Assembly: GCA_002102555.1 (NCBI GenBank) | Contig: MCFL01000185.1 | Coordinates: forward strand, 1 to 48,627 | Direction: 5' to 3' | From: Catenaria anguillulae PL171 | Taxonomy: Eukaryota; Blastocladiomycota; Blastocladiomycetes; Blastocladiales; Catenariaceae | DNA length: 48,627 nt | Part shown: positions 1-10,200 of the stretch, piece by piece | Layout: each line of letters opens with the position of its first letter | Position numbering within the stretch: position 1 is the stretch's first letter | Program-made: the position numbers and the translations under genes | Notes under the pieces: model-generated | What the model was told of the DNA's origin: nothing | What the model saw: the letters and a program-made list of their open reading frames with translations, nothing else | Databases searched by the model: none

Positions 1-96
1 TATCATCCGCGCTCAATTCGTGCCACCGATCCGCTACTCGCCTCCTCTTGTCCCTCTACCCGCATTCCGACCGCCATATTTCAACTGCCCAGCTGG

Positions 97-2013
97 ATGC
101 ACTTGCTGCATCCGTTTCCATCCATGCGCCAGCCGTACATGACAAGCATGTCGTACCTCACGCGCTTCTCCATCTGGGTCTTTGGCTCGCCATTCTTTCT
201 GTACGAGTGCACAAGCGTGCTCTTGTTGGCCGTGCACTACGTTATTGTGATCCAGTACTCGCTGCATGCCCTGCGGTTTGCGTACAACTTGTTTGCCGCC
301 GCCAGGCTCGTGTACTTGATTCATCACACCATGCGCTGTCACGCAAAGGATTCGGCAGAGCTCAAGCGTGTCTTGGAGGAGCATGAGGCGTTGGTGGCTG
401 CTGTGGAGAGCGCAAAAAAGTGCGGGAGCAAAGCGGGCAAAGGCGCCAGAGCGGGTGGGCCAAAAGGTGCAGGGAAGGCATTTTCAAAGGCGCCTTTTGG
501 GGATGCGCCCGTGCACGTTTGCCCACAATGCGCGGCTACGCCGCCCATAGCAGACACACATGTGTTTCGCGGCCCGTTCGGGACAGAGTGGCAAGTTCCC
601 ACGTCCATTCTGCCGCCACCCGCCGTGGACTCTACCGCCGGTTCCGCTTTTGCAAGCAGTCAAGGACTTTCTCCAGCTCTACGACACTCGCGCAACTCCG
701 CATCACTAGCATTCCCCTCGGCAGCATCAGCAGCAACATCATCATCACCGCCACCACTACCCATGACATTAAGTCGCCTTGCACGCTCATTCGTCACTTG
801 CATATGGATCTGCGTTTGTTTGTACCTCAACATACGTGTCGACCCGTCGCTCAAACAACACATAATCCCATCGCTTGCATCCTCATTTCACCTGTGGACG
901 ACCCAGCCACCCTCCACGGCCAAATCCCCGCCCGCCCAGCCAACCCACAAGCCTGCGACGCCGGCTTCCCAAGTATCCACGCCCCCCACACCAGCGGTTC
1001 CTCTCACGCCCGTACCCACCGCTGTCCCTGTTCCCGCCGCTGCCCCGCAGCCCGCGCCAGCCAGACGGCCGCAAGGCATTGCAGCGCCGCGCCCCGCTGC
1101 GCGCTCGCTCGGCCTCAGCAAACGCAACAAGCTCGCTACACTTGCGCGCACGCTTGCGGGGCGGTCGCCGCCGTCGGTCGTGCCGCCCAATGGGCCACAC
1201 GCATTGTCGCCGCCGGCAGTTGCTTTGGCGCGGCCGGCAGTTGGGGATGGTCACGTTGACAGACTTGCCGACCCGGTCGTCGCATCAACCGATCCCGAGG
1301 CGGTTACGGCCGCCGCAAGTGCTGAGGACTTGGATGCCTTGGAAATTGCATCGTTGCCAGTGTTTGATACTTCGCGTGTGGCGAGCACCGGGGCAGAGGC
1401 GGTAGCTGGGCCGGAGGCCAAGGTGTTTCCACCGTTCCCGTTTGCGGCGGACTCGATGCCGGCGGCCGATGCATTGGTCGCGTGTGCACAGCGCGATGCG
1501 TTTGAGATTGAGTCGTTGCCCGTGTTTGATACGTCGGCCGCGGCACTGACATTGGCTCAGCAGCCGCCGGTTGAGGGCCGTGTTGCCAATTTGGACGACA
1601 GACCGATGCGCTCGCCGTTCAGTTGCGCGTTCGCTGGACTTGAACTTGCCGAACCACCGGCGTCCGAGCTTGCGGCACCTATCGGTGGTGCTGAAGATGA
1701 AGACGAACACGACGGTGGAAGCGATTCGGGCGTCGACGATGTGACAGACGATGAGGAAGGCGACACAACTGGCGTGGATGCCAGAGTCACGGGCCAAGGT
1801 GCCGAAGCGTTTGGCAAGCGCATGGCCATGCCGGATTCACCCTTGGAGCCATGGACAACGTGCACAATGATGCCGGATGTGCTTGGAGACGCCAGTCAAG
1901 CGGCAAATGAAGATGAAGAGGAGGGATTCTGTCTCGAGCAGCTTGTGCTTGACTTGTCGGATCCCGAGGTTGCGGCTGCTGCATTCATTTATGCACTTCA
2001 TGCCGAGGGGTAA
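97..2013 (+). CDS. unknown multi-pass membrane protein with acidic C-terminus
   Basis: I do not recognise this 638-residue protein. Hydrophobic stretches lie at about residues 21-50 and 52-77, followed by a short charged helix (80-107), a CxxC pair near 142-145 (HVCPQCA), and a third hydrophobic stretch near 231-246. A Pro/Ala-rich low-complexity region fills 270-380. A motif of the form D-A-[LF]-E-I-x-S-L-P-V-F-D-T-S occurs twice (about 413-426 and 467-480), which suggests a duplicated short linear motif. The tail (550-605) is very acidic. The frame stays open upstream to the window edge, so the true start may lie outside and the gene may be 5'-partial; the ATG at 97 is the first in frame. 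No intron is needed. It runs tail-to-tail with RCE1, and the 2014-2285 gap looks like shared 3' flank. Function unknown. Confidence 0.6.
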   Translation: MHLLHPFPSMRQPYMTSMSYLTRFSIWVFGSPFFLYECTSVLLLAVHYVIVIQYSLHALRFAYNLFAAARLVYLIHHTMRCHAKDSAELKRVLEEHEALVAAVESAKKCGSKAGKGARAGGPKGAGKAFSKAPFGDAPVHVCPQCAATPPIADTHVFRGPFGTEWQVPTSILPPPAVDSTAGSAFASSQGLSPALRHSRNSASLAFPSAASAATSSSPPPLPMTLSRLARSFVTCIWICVCLYLNIRVDPSLKQHIIPSLASSFHLWTTQPPSTAKSPPAQPTHKPATPASQVSTPPTPAVPLTPVPTAVPVPAAAPQPAPARRPQGIAAPRPAARSLGLSKRNKLATLARTLAGRSPPSVVPPNGPHALSPPAVALARPAVGDGHVDRLADPVVASTDPEAVTAAASAEDLDALEIASLPVFDTSRVASTGAEAVAGPEAKVFPPFPFAADSMPAADALVACAQRDAFEIESLPVFDTSAAALTLAQQPPVEGRVANLDDRPMRSPFSCAFAGLELAEPPASELAAPIGGAEDEDEHDGGSDSGVDDVTDDEEGDTTGVDARVTGQGAEAFGKRMAMPDSPLEPWTTCTMMPDVLGDASQAANEDEEEGFCLEQLVLDLSDPEVAAAAFIYALHAEG

Positions 2014-2285
2014 ACTGTTGCTGGGTTTGTTCTTTTCAGTGTTGTGATCCTCTCCGCTTTCTTGATGTCGTTCGTTGTGGTCTCTGCGGCTTCTCGTTTC
2101 TTCCAATCCCATTTCCGCAGGTTGAGGTCACTGCTTGTCGGCCGTATGGGACCACCACCGCTTACTTTATTTTGTTTTTGTGTTTCTCTCCCATAATTGC
2201 CCATTCCCGGTTACTTCCACCGATTGCCATCTAACTGTCGTTCATTGTTGATACCATATCATGCATCCCGTAACGTTTCTTTTCT

Positions 2286-3628
2286 CTATTGGTGGACAAA
2301 CATGGTGTTGCTGTAAAGTACCGGATTGGTGAAAGGGCCAGCAAGCAACAAGAAGAGGACAAGGCCAACCACATAAGCAGCCCAGACGACTGTGCAATGA
2401 GATCGGACGAGACTGATGTGAGTGCATGATTTTGCGATCGTGGTAAAGGAAACGAACCTTGTGGACGTCTCGTCAAGTGGACCTCGTGCATGTGCGGAAC
2501 ACCCATGACGTTGCAGAACATGTGCATGAGCATGACGGAAATGACATGACCTGCAAGGAATTACAGAAAAGGAAAAATGCGTCGACAAGTGAGATCTCTG
2601 CCAACGAACTCGCAGTCGACCGACGAGTACGTACCAGTGCGCACATACACCCAAGCGACAATCCAACCGAACAAGGTCGTGTATGTAAACTGAAAGACTG
2701 TGCAGCAAGACGGTACTGTCAGGCGTGGTATTGACCGATGGGGCACCGAAAAGATTCGCACGAGAAGCAACCACCCCACGCTTGAGCGCTTGCCAATCAC
2801 GACCCATTCTTCGATAAATGTCGAAAATGTTGTGCAAATGCGCGGACCCAAAGAAGAGAGGTGTCCATGCAACAATGTTGCCCGCCGAGACACCCGCGTG
2901 GTAGTAGGGCAAAATGATGCATGCGCGGAATATGTATTCCTCGCAAATTGGTCCCTGGAAAGTTGAGAGAATGTCGGTGAGTTGGATTCGCCAACAAACC
3001 AGTTCAATGCGCAAGCATACCAGGAAGTAGCTCCGCTGCCCATGTGCCGAGCGGATGCGATGCAGAAACAAGTCAAGAACGAGCCGGTCCTGGAAAAAGA
3101 GCTCGCGCTCCATGTACATTTGCACAAGCGGGCCGAGGAAAAGTGTGACGATGAGCAACGTGGGGAGTGCAATAGCTGGCAAGATGCCTGCCCATCGGAT
3201 TCCCAGTAACGACATAAAGTTCGAGATCTGTGCAGGAGAAATACAACATGTAAATCAACCAAATAGTCACGAATGACCCAGCCAGCGTTGATCTTACATA
3301 CATTGACTGCGCCCTTGACGCTCCGCCGATACACTGTCCAGTACACGAGCCCGGTGGCCACAAAACATGTGGCGACAATCGTAATGAGGCGAGATCGAAT
3401 CACGGCCTCCTCGGAGGTCTCATCATCTTCGTCGTCCAGCGTGGTTGGAGGCACAGCGACTCCAGGAGCGGAGCTTGCTGACCTTCGACGGCGGTGTCGT
3501 GCACGAATGGCAAGATAGTAGCCGAGAATGTAGAGGACAGACAGCGAAGTGGCGAGAATGGTCGCGTCTGTCACGGACAGGAGGGGTCGTGTGGAGGAAG
3601 CATCCTCGGATGCGGGATTCATGTTCAT
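2286..3628 (-). CDS. RCE1: CAAX prenyl protease 2 (Rce1/type II CAAX endopeptidase)
   Basis: A membrane endopeptidase of the endoplasmic reticulum that removes the -aaX tripeptide from prenylated CAAX proteins. Six exons give a phase-consistent 334-residue protein: 3628-3302, 3227-3021, 2954-2762, 2715-2635, 2550-2458 and 2389-2286. The catalytic Glu pair is in GPICEEYIFR. The first metal/catalytic His region is FFGSAHLHN, and the second is the HMFCNVMGVP block near the end. Several hydrophobic segments are present, including an N-terminal one (residues about 18-38) and a last one (AYVVGLVLFLLLAGP). FQFTYTTLFG is also typical of the family. Start chosen at the first ATG before the N-terminal hydrophobic segment (MNMNP); a second ATG follows two codons later. 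The second intron (3020-2955) is 66 nt with no in-frame stop, so retention would add 22 residues just before the catalytic Glu pair. It is divergent from DENR with 266 bp between the starts. Confidence 0.9.
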
Positions 3629-3894
3629 GGAGATGTTGGGAGAGACGAATCGGGTTGCATTGAGCTTTGTTATTGCGTCCTTGCTGGCTGGGCTTTCCTT
3701 ATCAAGTAACAATATTTTCGAATTCGAATTCCCGGCCACACGAGCTGTCGCCCCTCTCTTGACATTTGCTGACTGTTTTTGTCTCGCAGTTGAGCAAAAA
3801 ATGATCGACGGGCTCATGCCCCTCACTGGAATCAGATCGGTCAGGATTATATGCGGAATGATTATGCATTGTTCCATGTACACTTGACTTCAAC

Positions 3895-4709
3895 ATGCCC
3901 TCCGCCAACCCCCCGCAAATTCCTCAGGAACCCGTGTCCGACCTCTTCTACTGCGGCAGTATGTGTTCCGTCCTTGCCCGACTCTCGCATTCTGCATTGA
4001 TGATTTGCATCCCAGCACCAAGTTTTCTGACATTGATCCCTTCCTCCTCGTAACGCTTCCCTCAGTCTGCTCGCTGCCGCCGGAGGTGCGAGACATCTTC
4101 CAGAACTTGTTGGGCTTCACCTCAAGGCGACCTATTCTAACACCTCTCACCCTACCGCAACAGTACTGCGAATTCCACCCGACCCTCAAAAAGTGCAAGG
4201 AATGGCTTCAGCAAAACAACGAGCAACTGTACAATCAATTGTACTTGGCTGCCGGTACGCCCAATTCCCAATGAATCTACTCGTTTGATTGTACTAAATT
4301 GCTCTTCTCACCTAATTTAACCTGAATGTCAATCCTTGATCCAGTTGAAGAGGGTGTTGCCGCCGTTTCCTTGACGCCGGCCGCCAAACCCAAGGATGCC
4401 AGTGACAAGCTCGAGCGCAAGCTGGAAGCTGCCGCCGAAAAGAAGCGCAAGACTCAGGTTCTCATCAAGACCGAGAAGCGCAAGGGCAAAAAGGTGGTCA
4501 CGGTGATTACGGGCCTAGATGTGTTTGGTGTGGACTTGAAGGCCGCTTCCAAGCTGTTTGCGCAAAAGTTTGCCACGGGATCCTCCGTGGGCAAGAGCGC
4601 AGAGGGAATGGGCGAGGTTGTCATTCAGGGTGAGGTGCCCGATGAGGTGCAGGAGCTGATTGAGGCAAAGTTCCCGGATGTGCCTGCAGACAATATTGTA
4701 CAAAAGTAG
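3895..4709 (+). CDS. TMA22: density-regulated protein, SUI1 domain (DENR/Tma22)
   Basis: A cytoplasmic translation factor that, with MCT-1/Tma20, acts in ribosome recycling and non-canonical initiation. Four exons (3895-3958, 4066-4085, 4164-4254, 4345-4709) give 179 residues in consistent phase. The N-terminus carries the DENR cysteine pattern (LFYCG, then ICSLPPE, then YCEFHP). The C-terminal half is a SUI1 domain with the basic [14 protein letters not shown] start, the [22 protein letters not shown] core and a [15 protein letters not shown] end. Length is close to human DENR (198). Exon 2 is a 20-nt microexon that encodes only the ICSLPPE segment; without it the cysteine cluster is lost and the frame changes. 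Introns start GTATGT, GTGCGA and GTACGC. Confidence 0.9.
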
Positions 4710-4782
4710 GATTTGTGTGGACAGGTGCGTGTACCGCGACAAATCTTTGAATGATACGATACATGCACCCCCCCCCCATAAA
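4710..4782. other. tail-to-tail gap with C10 run
   Basis: A short convergent gap between the DENR stop and the cyclophilin stop. It holds a run of ten C at 4768-4777. No gene is visible. Confidence 0.6.
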
Positions 4783-6082
4783 TCAAAGTTGGCCGCAATC
4801 CACAATCTCGGCCTTTTGACTCGGTTTGCCCGTCTCTGATCCAACCTTTTCGATTCGCCGGGCAACGTCCATGCCGGCAACAACGTGCCCAAAGACTACA
4901 TGCTTGCCGTCCAACCATGGAGTGGCAGCCTGGAAAGCAAGTGTGAAGAGGCGAGTATTCAGTTGGATCCTGCATCGAAAACAGACATGAATCAAGGAGA
5001 GAGGGACGGACCATGCAGATGAAGAATTGGGAGCCGTTACTGTTCTTTCCTGAATTTGCCATACTCAACTGTCCAGGGCCAGTGTGCTTGAGCTCGAACG
5101 ATTCGTCGTTGAACTGCTTGCCATAAATTGACTTGCCCCCTGTGCCGTTATTCCTTTCGTAATCACCGCCCTGCAGGCAAAAGCCGGGAATCTGTGCATA
5201 CGCCAAGGGAATCAAGTTGAGCTCGAAGCACAAGCAATCACACTGAGTGGCAGAAAGCAACGAACCACACGATGAAACTGCGACCCGCGATACCCAAATC
5301 CTTTCTCGTGAGTGCACCTGAGAAGAAAACACCGCCCATATGTTAATCAGTGGCATATTCGGAAAGGGAACAAGGACAAACAGGACGCACAATTGCCGAA
5401 AGTTCTCGGCAGTGATAGGAACCACATCGGCGCGCAGCTCAAACACGATCCGACCAGCAGGCACGTCGCCAATCGAGACTTGGAACCAAACACGAGGGTT
5501 GCTGGATGAGACGGGTTTGGGCAGTTTGGCAGCCGCGGAGCTCGCCACTGGCTGTGATTGCTGAGGTTTGGCAACGCTGTCGTCCGTAGGGATGGCGGCT
5601 TGGTCCCACACTGAGGATAACCATGTTCCACATGGCATTAGGTGGCCAGTGAGAAGAGCACATGTCACCGAACAGGAAAAGGTAATAATCCAACGTGAAC
5701 ATACCAGCTTTTGTTTGAATGCGCTGGCCAGAAGCACTCATTGCAGCAGCATTGGCCAGGTTGACCTTGATGGTTCGACCAGAGATTTCCGACAAGTGCA
5801 GATTGTCGATGGCGGCCAATGCATCCTCGGGGTCTTCGAATGTGACAAAGGCAAACCCGCGGTTGCATTGGGCAATTGGATCGAAGGGCACATCGACGTT
5901 GACAATGTCGCCAAAGGCGATGAAAAGGTTCTCGAGCATGTGCCGGTTGACCTCGGGCGCCAGTCCGCCTGTGTAAGCAGGATTTGCGTGGTGATTTGTT
6001 GTGAAACGACAGCCCGGATGTGACAAATGGGTAAGAGGAGCACCTTACCGACGTAAATGGTGTTTTTTGCTGATGTTGCCAT
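4783..6082 (-). CDS. RRM-cyclophilin peptidyl-prolyl isomerase (PPIE/Cyp33 type)
   Basis: Predicted nuclear RNA-binding peptidyl-prolyl cis-trans isomerase related to spliceosome-associated PPIE. Six exons (6082-6049, 5968-5705, 5610-5391, 5317-5266, 5191-5012, 4929-4783) give 298 residues, nearly the human length of 301. Residues about 8-85 form an RRM: RNP2-like NTIYVGG and RNP1-like [10 protein letters not shown] linker of about 45 residues leads to the cyclophilin domain, which begins [19 protein letters not shown] and keeps the active-site blocks [25 protein letters not shown] and [10 protein letters not shown]. The residue after QFFIC is Met in the chosen splicing (exon 5 ends ..CATG, next exon GCTGCC); an alternative 3' splice site upstream would add residues there but breaks phase. 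Introns start GTAAGG, GTATGT, GTGCGT, GTTCGT and GTCCGT. Confidence 0.88.
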
Positions 6083-6353
6083 GATGTTGAGTAGGTGTGA
6101 GGAGGGCTATTTCATTGACTTTGGATATACATTGAGATGATTCGATCTTTTCCATGAGACAAGTTGCATTGGGCCTTGCCTAGGACCAAAGATCTTGATG
6201 TACTCATTTATTAATATCATGCAATACAATGATCGACGGCCTGGAACAATGGAACCCAAAGCGAGCAGTTCTTGACAAGAGGAATATGTACATTGACTCC
6301 AATACATGCACACTTGACTGAAAGAGGGAGTGACATATACATCGGTGCTCCTT
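6083..6353. other. intergenic region, cyclophilin promoter / kinase 3' flank
   Basis: 271 bp between the cyclophilin start and the receiver-domain stop, both on the - strand. It is AT-richer than its neighbours. I see no gene or clear motif. Confidence 0.4.
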
Positions 6354-6826
6354 TCATAACAGGAAGCGGCTACACAACCCAATTAGTACATCCTTCTTCA
6401 GCGGCTTGGTCACAAACTCGTTGAACCCCGCCTCCATGCACGCTTCGCGCTCCTCGGGCAGCGCATTGGCCGTCACGGCCACGATTGGGAGTGCGTCCTT
6501 TGAAAAGCCGGCGTCGCGCAGTGTCTTCATGGCGTCCATACCACTGTGATCGCAAGACACAGTTCAGCGGCAGGTGAGTGCAACTTCGGAAGGCGACCTA
6601 CTCAAAGTGCGCACGAAAGGCGTACCTCATGTTGGGCATCACCAAATCCATCAAAATCAAATCCACCTTGGGCTTGGACTCGTCATTCATACGCTTGACA
6701 CACTCGAGTCCGTCCATGGCTGTGTCTGCCTCGTACCCGAGCGTCTTGACAAGCTTGCAAGTGACGCGAAGCACTAGCGCGTTGTCTTCCACAACCAGGA
6801 TGCGTTTGAGTGCAGTGTCCTGATGT
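6354..6826 (-). CDS. receiver (REC) domain, 3' part of the split hybrid histidine kinase
   Basis: The C-terminal phosphoacceptor domain of the kinase whose body lies at 14656-18364, separated from it by the Copia element. Two exons (to 6626, then 6543-6354) joined over an 82-nt intron (GTACGC...CACAG). All receiver landmarks are present: the acidic pair in LVVEDN, the phosphoacceptor Asp in LILMDLVMP, the switch Thr in VAVTAN and the Lys in FVTKPLKKD. The domain ends close to the stop, as usual for hybrid kinases. The reading frame continues that of the kinase half if the element and one target-site copy are ignored. In its present state, the only ATG upstream in frame is one inside the adjacent LTR (6879-6877), which would give an LTR-started stand-alone receiver protein with an 18-residue leader. 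Confidence 0.85.
6822..6826. repeat. target-site duplication, left copy (GATGT)
   Basis: GATGT lies directly before the left LTR and again directly after the right LTR (14656-14660). Five bp is the usual Copia duplication length, so this fixes the insertion point. Confidence 0.95.
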
Positions 6827-7129
6827 TGTTGGAATCCATAGTTACCATAATAATAGCAGTGGGGAGATCCGAGGGTCATCTCGGATCATCTACAATAGGT
6901 TAGTGTCTTGGGGGGTCTGGTGAGGGGGGAAGGTTGGTCGTGGGGGGCCTGGGGGCTCCCCCGGAGTGGTACATGTGGGAGGACGACCTTAATGCGGTGA
7001 GTCTATTGGTCTGCCGTGGGCTCGTCTGTTCTAACTCGTCTTCCCCGTTCCCATGTCTCAATGATCGAGCAGTCGCCTGCTAAAGAAGGAGCATTGTGAT
7101 CAGGATTGATCATTTCATATTGCGCAACA
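6827..7129 (-). repeat. Copia 3' LTR (left copy)
   Basis: 303 bp starting TGTTGGAATCC and ending TTGCGCAACA on the + strand. It appears identical to the right copy at 14353-14655. Because the element reads on the - strand, this is its 3' LTR. Its final stretch contains an ATG in frame with the adjoining host receiver domain. Confidence 0.95.
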
Positions 7130-7140
7130 CTCCCCCGCAG
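7130..7140 (-). other. polypurine tract of the Copia element
   Basis: On the - strand, CTGCGGGGGAG abuts the 3' LTR. A purine run here is where plus-strand DNA synthesis is primed in LTR elements. Assigned by position and composition. Confidence 0.7.
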
Positions 7141-7270
7141 GCGGCGGGTAGGATCATGGTTGCTTGGCAAGTGATGTCAACGGACGGAAGGGGATGAGGG
7201 CTCAACAGTGGGCAAGAATATGTATAAGGTCTATCAACAGTATGGTACAGTACAGGTAGGGTAGATGCGA

Positions 7271-10200
7271 TTAAGTATGTACAGGTTTTGGTTGTAGCCC
7301 AAACATGGCTGTCGCCTTGGAAAGCGAATCGCGCGAGAATGGCTTGGTGAGTGCATCTGCGAGGTTGTCCTCTGATGGGACGAACTTGAGGCGCACGTAT
7401 TCGCGGGTACCATGCTCGCGTAGGTATGCAATTCGCATGGCGACATGTCGGATCGGGCGCGATGTTGGCCCATCGCCCTGAGCCACAGAGATGACGCTCA
7501 TGTTGTCCTCGTGGATGATGATGGGCTCCTTGGTTGGGCGTGGGACGATTTCGTCCAGGAATTCGACGATCCATGTGCCCTCGCGCGTGGCCTCAGTCGC
7601 CGCATTGATCTTGGCCTCAGTTGTCGACGTGGCGACCCATGATTGCCGCTTGCTGCACCACGACACCGCAGTGCCACACATGCGGAAAACGTAACCGGTG
7701 GTTGAGCGCAGGGTTGCTGGGTCGTCACAGAATGATGCGTCCTTGAAGCCATCAACCGTGGACCAGAATCCAGCTGAGTCCTCGAGCTTGGGAAAGAAAA
7801 GGCCAAGAGATGGGGTGGACTTGAGGTAGGCGACAATCTGGAGCAGTTCGTCCCAATTTGCTGCAGTTGGTTGGGCGGCGTACCGAGCACAGAAACTGAC
7901 GGCAAAAGAGATGTCGGGGCGCGAGCCAGTCGCGACGAAGAGAAGCATGCCGAGCAGCTTTTGGTACTTGCGGTGAGAGTCGGGGTCGAGGGGAGGTGAT
8001 GGGGTACTTTGCTTTGCGCGCGGGATGGCAGGTGTTGAGCGCGGGCTGGTCAGGTGGCCGAATGCATCAATGATGGCAGTAATGTGCTTGGGTTGACCGA
8101 GCCAGATTCCCATGGGGGTTTGTACAATGGCGGCATTGAGGAATGAGTCCGCCTCGCCCAGGTCCTTGATCTTGAGTACGGGCCTGCCGTTGTCTTCGAG
8201 CGCAGCGAGCTCCTCCTTGGCCTGCAAGATGACGGACTCGTTTGTGCCTGTGATGAGCAGGTCATCAACATAGAAGGCAAGTACAACAATGGCATCCTGC
8301 GCGCGTCGGACCATGACACAGTCATGGGTTTTCAGGGGCGAGAAGTTGAGGCGGATGAGCTTGTCCCGCAAGTACAACGACCAGTTCCGACCCGCGTCCC
8401 GAAGGCCATACAGGGACTTGTTGAGCCGTAAAGCGTGGTCGGGCGGTATAACAACGCCGGGCGGCGGGCGCATGAGGACGCGCTGTGAGAGGAACGCATG
8501 CAAGTACGCGTTGGACACATCCATTGCATGGATGCTCCACCCGTGCGCGCCGGCAATTGCAAGGATGATGCGTACGACGCCCATGCTGGGCGTAGCCGAG
8601 TACGTGGACAGCCCCGAGCTTGGTTGCTGGTCACCACGCGCAACCAATCGGGCCTTGAACTTGGTTAAGATGCCATCCGGGCCGCTCTTCAAGTCATACA
8701 CCCATTTGCTGCCAATCAAGCGGTCTCCCGGCTGCACCTTCTCAATCCGCCAGGTGCCATTTGTATCGTGCGCCTCAAGTTCTTGGAGCTCGGCGACCTG
8801 CCAGTGTGGGTCATGCGCCGACTTGCGGGCGGCAATGTACGTCTTCGGGATTGGTATGGAGGACGCAGGCACGGCCGGCACAGTGATGAGGGCGAGGTCG
8901 CCGGTCACCTTTTGGAGTCGTGCTGCAATGAGCCGGCGTGAGCGGCGACGCGGTGGACTAGGCGCTTGTTGGTGCGGGCCAGCAGGGTCGTGGTCGCCGT
9001 TGGTGTCGGGGTGTAAATGGTGAGAATGATCCAAGCAGGGCGAAGGGTCAGGCACGGTCTGCTCCCCCACGCCGACATCAGCAGGTAGGTCGATCTCGTC
9101 TGCGTCGCTGTCCGCAGCATCAACCGTGTACGAGTCGGGCTGGTAGTCCATGTCGCTTGGGTCGTCCGCAGCAGCCACATCCACGCCACCCGGCAAGAGG
9201 CAGTCACGGATCGCATCACAGTACGCGGGAGATGGGCCGGCCATAATCCGCGGCACAACATCGAAGTCACGGACGTCGGCAGCGCGGTGTGCCGAGCACT
9301 TGCCTGTTGACTGGTCAAAGAGGAGCAGTTCCCGGCACGTCTCATCAACATATCCCACAAACACGCAGCGGGATGACACGGGCATGAACTTGTGTTGCGA
9401 GTTGTCTGGGTTGCGTGCCGGAAACGCGGGCGCCCCAAAAACGTGGAGGCGGGTTGGTGACTGCAAGCGGAAGAATGCCTTGAACGGGGTGTCGCCATCC
9501 AGGGCCGTCGACGGCGTATGGGCCCGGGCAACCAGCGCATACCGCGCGGCGTGCGCCCACAGTGTAACCGCCACCTCAGGCTCAACGGTCGTCCCGAGGT
9601 GTAGGAGCAGGGCGCGGACGCGCTCGGCGATCCAGCGCATAAGGCGTTCCACCCTGCCCGCGGACTCATGGTGGCCCGGCGTGGTCGTAGTGCGGGCGAT
9701 GTGGCGGTTACCAATCCAACGGTCGAAACTTTTGTTCATGAACTCGGTGCCGCGGTCATGGTGGATGGCGGCGACCGACTGCGCAGCCTGCCGCTCCAGG
9801 CGGGCAACAAGCTGGGTGAATGCATGAAACACAGTCTTCTCCTCCTTGTTCGGGATTGGCACGGCCCAAGAGCAGTCGGAAAAATCATCGATGACCACGA
9901 GCAAGTGGTGGGCCATGTCGAGCCCCGGGCGCCCAACAATGTTGAGATCCAGGAAGAGCCGCTGTAGCGGCCTTGTCGAGCGCGGGAACGGGGAGGGCTG
10001 GACGGACCGGACACTCGTGGACTTGGCGAGTGGGCAGGTTGCACAAGAATATGGTGCTGGCCGGAAACCCCGGATCTTGCAGGCAAGCGCGAGGCGGGCG
10101 CCACAGACGTGCCCAAGCGAAGCGTGGACGTGGGCAGTCATGTCCGCACGAGACGACGATCCAACCAGGGCTGACGAGGCACTGAGCAGGGCCTGGCCAA

